From Alphaproteobacteria bacterium (GTDB lineage: Bacteria; Pseudomonadota; Alphaproteobacteria; Puniceispirillales; UBA1172), in assembly GCA_023259875.1 (NCBI GenBank), contig JALRFL010000014.1:1-14062 (forward strand): DNA of 14,062 nucleotides. Reading direction: 5' to 3'. Under the pieces are notes generated by a model. It was not told the DNA's origin. It saw only the letters and a list, made by a program, of their open reading frames with translations, and made no database searches. Below are positions 5,948 to 11,653 of the stretch, piece by piece; the first letter of the stretch is position 1; each line of letters begins with the position of its first letter. A program made the position numbers and the translations under genes.

Positions 5948-7159
5948 ATGATTGCATATTGGATAAAGAAACGCCTTCGGGACACGGCAGAAACATTAGG
6001 ACTAGGCGTCCTTCTGCCTAATAAACAGCCCCTTATCGCTCCGGCGAAAGGCCAGGTTACAATTGAGTTCACCTCATGGAAACCCCTAAGGGCAATGGCC
6101 TTCAAGCCAAGCCTTGCTTTGGGTGAGGCCTATGCCAATGGCCAGATGATCATTCACGATGGTGATCTTTATGATGCGCTGAAGCCATTGATGCTTTATG
6201 CCACCGCCAAGCCAGATATTGGGTTGAGCCAATGGGCGGCGCTGTTATCAAAACCTATTTTGCTGATGAAAGATGGGCGGCGGAAAACCCAATCGGCTCA
6301 TAACATTCATGTTCATTATGATCTTGGAAATGCTTTTTATCGGCTGTTTCTGGATCAAGATATGCAGTATTCCTGCGCTTATTTTTCAAATCCAAATATG
6401 GCGTCAGACCTTGCCGCCGCCCAACAAGCGAAAAAAGCACATATCATCAAAAAGCTTTGCCTTAACCCCAACAATAATGCCACTGGCAAAACCCAAAGCG
6501 TGCTGGATATCGGTTGCGGTTGGGGCGGCATGGCCCAAACCCTAGCCAAAGATCATGGCGCCAAAGTCACTGGCATCACCCTATCCCGTCAGCAGGTGGA
6601 ATTGGCAAAACAGAGGCTAGCCGACAGCCATTTGCCTGTTGAGATTGCCGAGCGCGATTATCGGGATGTCACCGAAACCTTTGATCGCATCGTTTCAGTT
6701 GGGATGTTTGAACATGTTGGCAGCCGGCAATTCCCCACCTATTTTCACACCGTGGATCAGTTATTAAAAGATGATGGCGTTGCCCTTATCCATACCATTG
6801 GCAGCACCAAGGCGTCGCGTGGGCAAGACCCGTTTATTAGTAAGTATATTTTCCCCGGTGGCTATATCCCGAAACTGTCAGAAATCATGACTGCCATTGA
6901 ACAAACGGAGCTAAAAGTCACTGATATTGAGGTTTGGCATGACCATTACGCCAAAACCCTTCGCCAATGGCGATTGGCGTTTATGGCGCGGCGTGATGAG
7001 GCGTTAGCCATGTTTGATAAGCGATTCTGCCGGTTGTGGGAGTTTTATTTGGTGGGATGCGAATTGGCCTTTAGCCATAGCAATTTGGTGGTTTATCAAC
7101 TGCAATTAACCAAATCCAAGGGCATTGTCCCTATCACCCGTGATTATCTCTATTCTTAG
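5948..7159 (+). CDS. cfa: Cyclopropane-fatty-acyl-phospholipid synthase
   Basis: This 403-residue enzyme transfers a methylene group from S-adenosylmethionine to the double bond of unsaturated acyl chains in membrane phospholipids. It acts at the cytoplasmic face of the inner membrane. The N-terminal lipid-binding domain is followed by HVHYDLGN (121-128), YSCAYF with Cys143, the SAM site VLDIGCGWGG (185-194), FEHVG with Glu255, IHTIG with His282, YIFPGGYIP (300-308) and HDHYAKTL with Tyr334. These correspond to the conserved active-site and bicarbonate-binding residues of E. coli Cfa. The ATG is the first possible start, since an in-frame TGA lies two codons upstream. No good Shine-Dalgarno sequence precedes it. 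It is a single gene, convergent with the transporter at 7181 (21-bp gap), under the CtrA-type promoter described separately. A closely related SAM-dependent lipid methyltransferase is the only realistic alternative. Confidence 0.95.
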   Translation: MIAYWIKKRLRDTAETLGLGVLLPNKQPLIAPAKGQVTIEFTSWKPLRAMAFKPSLALGEAYANGQMIIHDGDLYDALKPLMLYATAKPDIGLSQWAALLSKPILLMKDGRRKTQSAHNIHVHYDLGNAFYRLFLDQDMQYSCAYFSNPNMASDLAAAQQAKKAHIIKKLCLNPNNNATGKTQSVLDIGCGWGGMAQTLAKDHGAKVTGITLSRQQVELAKQRLADSHLPVEIAERDYRDVTETFDRIVSVGMFEHVGSRQFPTYFHTVDQLLKDDGVALIHTIGSTKASRGQDPFISKYIFPGGYIPKLSEIMTAIEQTELKVTDIEVWHDHYAKTLRQWRLAFMARRDEALAMFDKRFCRLWEFYLVGCELAFSHSNLVVYQLQLTKSKGIVPITRDYLYS

Positions 7160-7180
7160 CGCCTTTAGCCCGAAATCGAA

Positions 7181-8128
7181 TCAGGCGTTGCGCGCGGTCA
7201 TCGCTTTCTGGCGTTTATGCTCACGCATGATGATATAGCTGTTTGCCAAAAGAATAATTGCGGCGCCAAAATAAAACCACACCGAAGGGCGTTCACCAAA
7301 AAACATGGCGCCGGCCAGAACCCCAAAGGGAATCGTCAGAAAATGAACAGGCGCAAGTGCGCTGGCAGGGGCATAAGCATGGCTTGCCGCCATAAGGAAT
7401 TGCTGAAAACTGGCTAGCACCCCGATGAGGATCAAGATCGGCAAATAAAGCAGAACAGCGACCATATCTTCGCCAAGCCACAACACCAACACCAATGACA
7501 CGACCATGCCTGTAGCATTGTACCAAAGGGCGGTAGTAGCCGGAGGATTGCTTTTCCCTAATTGTCGCAACATTAAAAACATAATCGCGGCAAAAAAGGG
7601 TGAGGCCAGCGCAAGGGCGATGCCGAACGCCACCCCCGTATCAGAAAAAGAAGGGGCATTGACTTTTTCCCAAACCAAAACCATCACCCCTAGAAAACCC
7701 ACGAAAACCGCCCCGATGCGATTCCATCCCACACGTTCAGCAATGACAAAAGGCGCCATAATGGTAATAAAAATAGGAAGCGTTTGAAAAAAGGCAGAAG
7801 CCAGCGAGATATCAATATAAATCACCGCCCCAAACCAGGTGAACAGCCCCAACATACCCGAAATAATCCGCAATATAAGGGTGTTCCAGTTGCTGATTTT
7901 CAGTACATCCGACCCGCGTTGCCATACCCCATAGATAAACAAAAGCGGTAAGCAAAAGGTATAACGCGCCAACAAAATCGTAAAAAACGGCACCGCGTCT
8001 TTGATGCTTTTCACCATAGACGCCAACCCCAGAGACAGAATAATTTCCAAGGTTAGACATAGCATCCCAAGGATCAAATAAATGGGACGGATATCATCAT
8101 CTGGATGCCCCTGATCACGGCTGGTCAT
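7181..8128 (-). CDS. EamA-family (DMT superfamily) inner-membrane transporter
   Basis: I choose the ATG at 8128 (315 residues) rather than the in-frame ATG at 8194. It is preceded by AAGGTGG, the resulting length fits the family's usual ~300, and the extra 22 residues would lie deep inside the thymidine kinase gene. The protein has about ten hydrophobic segments arranged as two EamA repeats. The first repeat ends with FVIAERVGWNRIGAVFVGFLGVMVLV; the second ends with FGERPSVWFYFGAAIILLANSYII, the usual 'E-R-P/G...G..LI..G' ending. The C-terminus is basic and cytoplasmic. Family members export or import amino acids, nucleosides and other metabolites; the substrate cannot be read from sequence. 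It overlaps the thymidine kinase gene by 14 bp, so the two are probably co-translated, which makes a nucleoside-related substrate conceivable but unproven. Confidence 0.88.
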   Translation of the reverse strand: MTSRDQGHPDDDIRPIYLILGMLCLTLEIILSLGLASMVKSIKDAVPFFTILLARYTFCLPLLFIYGVWQRGSDVLKISNWNTLILRIISGMLGLFTWFGAVIYIDISLASAFFQTLPIFITIMAPFVIAERVGWNRIGAVFVGFLGVMVLVWEKVNAPSFSDTGVAFGIALALASPFFAAIMFLMLRQLGKSNPPATTALWYNATGMVVSLVLVLWLGEDMVAVLLYLPILILIGVLASFQQFLMAASHAYAPASALAPVHFLTIPFGVLAGAMFFGERPSVWFYFGAAIILLANSYIIMREHKRQKAMTARNA

Positions 8129-8708
8129 GATCACCCACCTTATGGGATTTCCAGTGCTGGCGGCAGAGCGACACATAAAGATCATTGCCGCCAATAGCGA
8201 TTTGTTCCCCTTCGCTCAAAGGTTTGCCATCAGGCCCAAGCCGCAACACCATGGTAGCTTTGCGCCCACACCAACAAATGGTTTTGATCTCGCGGATATT
8301 GTCTGCCAAGGCCAATAAGGCCGCACTTCCGGGGAAAAGTTCACCTTGAAAATCCGTGCGCAAGCCAAATGTCATCACCGGGATATTGAGGTGGTCTGCC
8401 ACTTTAGCCAGTTGCCAGACTTGATCTCGCGTCAAAAACTGTGCTTCGTCCACCAGAAGACAATCAACCGCCGCCGCCGACTGCTCGGTTTCGGTAACAG
8501 TAAACAAATCATCCCCCGACGCAAATGGGATCGCGTCAGCTTGAATACCAATGCGCGAGCTGATCACCGCGTCACCATAGCGATTATCAATTTTCGCGGT
8601 CATCAGCAGAGTGCGCATGCCCCTCTCTAGATAGTTATGAGAGGCCTGCAAAAGAATCGTTGATTTTCCAGCGTTCATGGCCGAATAGTTAAAATACAAT
8701 TTGGCCAT
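8115..8708 (-). CDS. tdk: Thymidine kinase, type II (TK1-like)
   Basis: This 197-residue enzyme phosphorylates thymidine to dTMP with ATP in pyrimidine salvage. The P-loop is SAMNAGKST (9-17). A Walker-B-like segment LLVDEAQF (84-91) holds the catalytic Glu88, and FGLRTDFQ (114-121) is the conserved block of the family. The zinc-binding lasso uses Cys145 and Cys147 (CWC), Cys182 and His185 (CRQH). Length and all motifs match the E. coli-type enzyme. The start at 8708 is 17 bp after the aldehyde dehydrogenase stop, with a weak GGTAGCAG ribosome site. The 3' end overlaps the transporter gene by 14 bp. The cytosolic enzyme appears intact. Confidence 0.95.
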   Translation of the reverse strand: MAKLYFNYSAMNAGKSTILLQASHNYLERGMRTLLMTAKIDNRYGDAVISSRIGIQADAIPFASGDDLFTVTETEQSAAAVDCLLVDEAQFLTRDQVWQLAKVADHLNIPVMTFGLRTDFQGELFPGSAALLALADNIREIKTICWCGRKATMVLRLGPDGKPLSEGEQIAIGGNDLYVSLCRQHWKSHKVGDHDQP

Positions 8709-8725
8709 GAACTGCTACCAGATGT

Positions 8726-10156
8726 TTAGGCGCCGCCGCCAAGGATGGCTTTGACTTCAAGATATTCTTCAAAACCCCATTCGGCTTTTTCACGGCCATT
8801 GCCGGAATGTTTATACCCACCAAAGGGGGCTTCTGACCCGCCACCAGTGTAATTGATATGCACCTGACCTGCCCGCAATTCCCGGGCATAATCTAGCATC
8901 TGATCCATATTTGCCGCATCCCCCGACACATAAGCGGCCAAGCCGTAATCGGTATCATTGGCAATGGCAATGGCATCATCGCGATCCTGATAGGATAGCA
9001 CCGAAAGCACGGGGCCAAAGATTTCTTCACGGGCAATGGTCATATCATTATTGACATGACCAAAGATGGTGGGACGAACAAAATAGCCGCGATTGAGGCC
9101 ATCCGGACGACCTGTGCCGCCAGTCACCAAAGTCGCGCCTTCATCAATGCCTTTTTGAATCAGCCCTTGGACTTTATCAAACTGCATCTCACTTACCAAT
9201 GGGCCCATGGTGGTGTTTTCGCTTGTCGGATCACCAACCACAACGGTTTCGGCTGTTTTCTTGGCAATCTCAAGCGCCTCATCATGGCGAGACGCAGGCA
9301 CAATCATGCGTGTTGGCGCGTTACAGGACTGACCCGTATTTTCCATCACCCCAAGAACACCATTTTCCACCGCTTTGGCAAATCCCCCGTCATCAAGAAC
9401 GATATTCGCGGATTTTCCGCCCAATTCTTGGGCAACACGCTTGACCGTATCAGCAGATGCCTTGGCCACCGCAACACCCCCACGGGTAGAACCGGTAAAG
9501 GACATAAAGGCAATATCTGGATGCGCACTCATAGCCTCACCAACCACAGGACCATAGCCATTGACTAGATTAAAGACTCCTGCTGGCACCCCGGCAGCAT
9601 GGCAAACTTCTGCCACGATCATTGATGATAAGGGGGCGATTTCGCTTGGCTTTAATACGGCTGTGCATCCTGCCCCAAGGCACGGTGCTAACTTCGCCAT
9701 GACCTGATTAATCGGCCAGTTCCAAGGTGTGATCAAGCCACATACCCCAATAGGCTCATGCCGGATGAGAAAATTGTTATGGGTATATTCAAATTTATGC
9801 TCACCCAAAACGCGGATCGCTGTTTTCAAATGGTTTAGCCCGACCAAGGCCTGACTGCCTTTAGCCAGATAGCTTGGTGCACCCATTTCGATCATGATAG
9901 CATGAGCAATATCATCAAAGCGGCGTTTGTATTCCTCGCGCACCTCCGTCAAAAGATCCATGCGCTCTTTCACGCTAAATCTGGAATAGCTGGTAAAGGC
10001 TGTTTTCGCCGCGGCTACCGCTTTATTGACATCTGCCGCCGAACCGCCACTGATCTGACCGACCGATTCTTCGGTTGCAGGGTTAATGACATCAATAACC
10101 TCAGGGGTGGTAGGGTCCACCCATGCGCCATTAATATAGAATTGTAAATTGTTCAT
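8726..10156 (-). CDS. NAD(P)-dependent aldehyde dehydrogenase
   Basis: This 476-residue protein of the aldehyde dehydrogenase superfamily oxidises an aldehyde to the carboxylate in the cytosol. Key residues are all present: Asn146 in TPWNWP (143-148), KPSE (169-172) for cofactor binding, FTGSTRGG (220-227), general base Glu244 in QELGGKSA, nucleophile Cys278 in NTGQSCNAPTR, and EEIFGPV (377-383). The Lys/Ser pattern after KPSE resembles enzymes that use NAD or NADP, so cofactor choice is open. The natural aldehyde cannot be named. The start has AAGGTG 5 nt upstream. It lies 86 bp after the carboxymuconolactone decarboxylase-like gene on the same strand and 17 bp before tdk. A role in degrading an organic compound together with the upstream gene is plausible but not shown. 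Confidence 0.93.
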   Translation of the reverse strand: MNNLQFYINGAWVDPTTPEVIDVINPATEESVGQISGGSAADVNKAVAAAKTAFTSYSRFSVKERMDLLTEVREEYKRRFDDIAHAIMIEMGAPSYLAKGSQALVGLNHLKTAIRVLGEHKFEYTHNNFLIRHEPIGVCGLITPWNWPINQVMAKLAPCLGAGCTAVLKPSEIAPLSSMIVAEVCHAAGVPAGVFNLVNGYGPVVGEAMSAHPDIAFMSFTGSTRGGVAVAKASADTVKRVAQELGGKSANIVLDDGGFAKAVENGVLGVMENTGQSCNAPTRMIVPASRHDEALEIAKKTAETVVVGDPTSENTTMGPLVSEMQFDKVQGLIQKGIDEGATLVTGGTGRPDGLNRGYFVRPTIFGHVNNDMTIAREEIFGPVLSVLSYQDRDDAIAIANDTDYGLAAYVSGDAANMDQMLDYARELRAGQVHINYTGGGSEAPFGGYKHSGNGREKAEWGFEEYLEVKAILGGGA

Positions 10157-10242
10157 AGCATCACCTTATTCTGTTTGCTTCATGAGTTTGAGCTATCGCC
10201 ATATCCCTCAAAGATAAAAAAAAACTAACACCTTATGAGACC

Positions 10243-10635
10243 TTATCCGTCAAAGTCTTCAAGCAGACCTTGTTCGTCCAGCACTTTTCTAGCGGCACGG
10301 AAACATTCCAACGCCTGTGGCACACCGCAATATATGCCAACAACATGAATAATCGCACGGATTTCCGCTACGCTAACCCCATTGCCAATGGCGCCGCGGC
10401 AATGCAATTCCCATTCATGCATTTTTCCAAGCGCACCGATCATCGCTAAGTTCATCATTGAACGGGTTTTTGCGTCAATCGCATCATCGCCCCAACCAAA
10501 GCCCCAACACCACGCGGTCATAGCCTGTTGAAATGGGCGCATAAAAGCATCAGCGTTATTTAAGCTATTTTCCACATATTCCGCGCCAAGCGTTTCTTTT
10601 CGCTTAGCTACCCCGATTGTAAAATTGTCATCCAT
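10243..10635 (-). CDS. Carboxymuconolactone decarboxylase family protein (PcaC-like)
   Basis: This 130-residue, single-domain, all-helical protein belongs to the CMD/AhpD-like family. It is close to PcaC, which turns 4-carboxymuconolactone into 3-oxoadipate enol-lactone in protocatechuate breakdown. Conserved blocks are YVENSLNNADAFMRPFQ (20-36), CWGFGWG (43-49), KTRSMMNLAMIGALG (56-70), His73-Glu74 and His78 in HEWELH, NGVS, and YCGVPQALECFRAARKVL (102-119) with Cys103. The start has AGGAG about 9 nt upstream. No other protocatechuate genes are visible, and many paralogues have unrelated or unknown roles, so the exact reaction is uncertain. It is followed by the aldehyde dehydrogenase. A nine-T run lies in the gap, but no hairpin precedes it, so read-through is likely. 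Confidence 0.87.
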   Translation of the reverse strand: MDDNFTIGVAKRKETLGAEYVENSLNNADAFMRPFQQAMTAWCWGFGWGDDAIDAKTRSMMNLAMIGALGKMHEWELHCRGAIGNGVSVAEIRAIIHVVGIYCGVPQALECFRAARKVLDEQGLLEDFDG

Positions 10636-10652
10636 TACCGTGTTCTCCTGAC

Positions 10653-10671
10653 CTATGTTCTCTCGACATAG
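10653..10671. repeat. Short inverted repeat in the leader of the PcaC-like gene, possible operator
   Basis: CTATGT (10653-10658) and ACATAG (10666-10671) form a perfect 6-bp inverted repeat with a 7-nt spacer. It ends just upstream of the AGGAG ribosome site of the decarboxylase-like gene. Its place and 19-bp size suit a dimeric repressor site or a small mRNA hairpin. Only one copy is present in the window. Confidence 0.3.
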
Positions 10672-10735
10672 TGCATATTTCTCCTAATAGTCGTACTCTT
10701 CTGATAGCAATAAGGCAAGCCATCTCCCAGCAAAC

Positions 10736-10764
10736 TTTACCTTAGAGCCTTAAAAGGATAAGAT
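10736..10764 (+). promoter_or_regulatory. Possible promoter of the small unrecognised gene
   Basis: TTTACC (10736-10741) and TAAGAT (10759-10764), separated by 17 bp, each match four of six sigma70 consensus bases. They lie about 40 bp before the gene at 10805. An imperfect inverted repeat (10714-10725 with 10761-10771) spans the same stretch. Weak evidence. Confidence 0.3.
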
Positions 10765-10804
10765 GTTTGCCAAGATAAAAGATGTGCTTTAGGAGCAAGT
10801 AAAG

Positions 10805-11119
10805 ATGCGCGACCTTAACGGCGTTGCCCGGCTTTATATCAGGGAATTTCCAGAAGCTGAGAATGTTGATCGCATGGTGGCATCAGTTGAACTTCAGGTG
10901 CGCCATCGAATCAGCGGTGTGGATGCCAGTCTGCTAGTATGGCGTGCCACGAAACAGCCCACGAAAATGATTGAGTTATGGCGCTATCACAACCAAGATG
11001 ATCAAGCATGGGTGCATCAATCCCTGACTGGCGCTCAAGTGATACCTGATGCGATGACCCCGAAAAATCAAATCTTCACCCTGGATTTGATTTATCAGTC
11101 AGAAACCCCAGATTTTTGA
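10805..11119 (+). CDS. Small protein of unknown function (104 aa)
   Basis: I do not recognise the family. It is a soluble-looking protein with no signal peptide or membrane segment. It reads as alternating strands and helices: RLYIREFPEAENVDRMVASVEL, a central SLLVWRATKQPTKMIELWRYHN, then a helix with VHQSL and a C-terminal strand FTLDLIYQS. The pattern of an aromatic 'E-L-W-R' strand followed by a His-containing helix recalls small dimeric alpha/beta-barrel domains such as the antibiotic-biosynthesis-monooxygenase fold. This is a guess from pattern only. It is probably a real gene: AGGAG (10791-10795) lies 9 nt before the ATG, it stands alone on its strand with its own upstream region, and its codon use resembles its neighbours. 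Its last 25 bp overlap, tail-to-tail, the end of the TerB-like gene. Confidence 0.7.
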   Translation: MRDLNGVARLYIREFPEAENVDRMVASVELQVRHRISGVDASLLVWRATKQPTKMIELWRYHNQDDQAWVHQSLTGAQVIPDAMTPKNQIFTLDLIYQSETPDF

Positions 11120-11550
11120 GCCGCGCGTTGGCGCGCTTCGGCAACTTCGCGGTCTGTGACATAAATCAACCCTGCCACTTTACGCATTAAAGCCGCTTCA
11201 TGGTCTTCGATCACGCCATCGGCAAGAATCACCTGCCATAATTTTTCCATCAGATAGCATTTTTCTTCATGGCTATAACGGTTGTTGATTTGTTTTATCC
11301 AGCCATAGAGATCAGCCGCTTCATCCGCTTGAGACGCGGCATCAGCCAATAGCTGATCCACCTCATCCGGGGCTAATCCAAACTCGTCCTCGACTATGCG
11401 TCGAATCATAGCCAGTTCAGACGCGTCCGCTTTACCATCCACCAGCAAAGCCCGAAACATCAGCGCCGTTGCCGCCCAGCGCAAATTTTCATCAGAGGCG
11501 TGATCATCTTCGATTTTCACCGCTTTGAATTTTTCAAAAAACCGCATCAT
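11095..11550 (-). CDS. TerB-like (tellurite resistance/DjlA-type) protein
   Basis: This 151-residue helical protein belongs to the TerB family. Two acidic loops sit at matching places in the two helical halves, DGKADASE (38-45) and DGVIEDHE (111-118). In TerB this kind of Asp-rich loop binds divalent metal. The helix after the first loop, ELAMIRRIVEDEFGL, and the segment SHEEKCYLMEKLWQVILADG are typical of the family. The protein is cytosolic, with no signal peptide. Despite the family name, lone chromosomal copies like this are not evidence of tellurite resistance, and their role is mostly unknown. AAGGA lies 8 nt before the ATG at 11550. A second in-frame ATG directly follows and could be used instead. 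It shares a strand with clpB, but a strong terminator separates them. Confidence 0.82.
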   Translation of the reverse strand: MMRFFEKFKAVKIEDDHASDENLRWAATALMFRALLVDGKADASELAMIRRIVEDEFGLAPDEVDQLLADAASQADEAADLYGWIKQINNRYSHEEKCYLMEKLWQVILADGVIEDHEAALMRKVAGLIYVTDREVAEARQRAAQKSGVSD

Positions 11551-11602
11551 TGTCTTTATCCTTCCCCGTATCCTCAGTCATCCCCCATCAGCGATCAAAA
11601 GT

Positions 11603-11633
11603 AAAGCCGCCTCTGTAGAAAAGAGGCGGCTTT
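11603..11633 (-). terminator. Rho-independent terminator of clpB
   Basis: A perfect 12-bp stem AAAGCCGCCTCT/AGAGGCGGCTTT (11603-11614 and 11622-11633) encloses a 7-nt loop. On the minus strand it is followed by TTTACTTTT. It lies 20 bp after the clpB stop and is G+C-rich, so it should end clpB transcripts before the TerB-like gene. The T-tract is short and interrupted. Confidence 0.82.
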
Positions 11634-11653
11634 CGTCATCATGGTAAGTGCCA

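Noticed and set aside
7160..7187. Possible bidirectional terminator between cfa and the transporter (CGCCT/AGGCG)
   Set aside because: Only five pairs with a long loop, partly inside the transporter gene, and no T-tract.
8129..8194. Longer start for the EamA transporter at 8194
   Set aside because: It would add 22 residues within the thymidine kinase gene without a ribosome site; the ATG at 8128 gives the normal family length.
9056..9568. A 170-codon open frame on the plus strand inside the aldehyde dehydrogenase gene
   Set aside because: It is antisense to the active-site region of an intact gene and has no recognisable protein features.
10157..10242. Nine-T run (minus strand, 10216-10224) between the PcaC-like and aldehyde dehydrogenase genes as a terminator, plus three ATAAGGT copies and a 6-bp inverted repeat (10187-10212)
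   Set aside because: No stable hairpin precedes the T-run, the ATAAGGT copies are short and one is simply the ribosome site, and the inverted repeat has a 14-nt loop and no wider symmetry.
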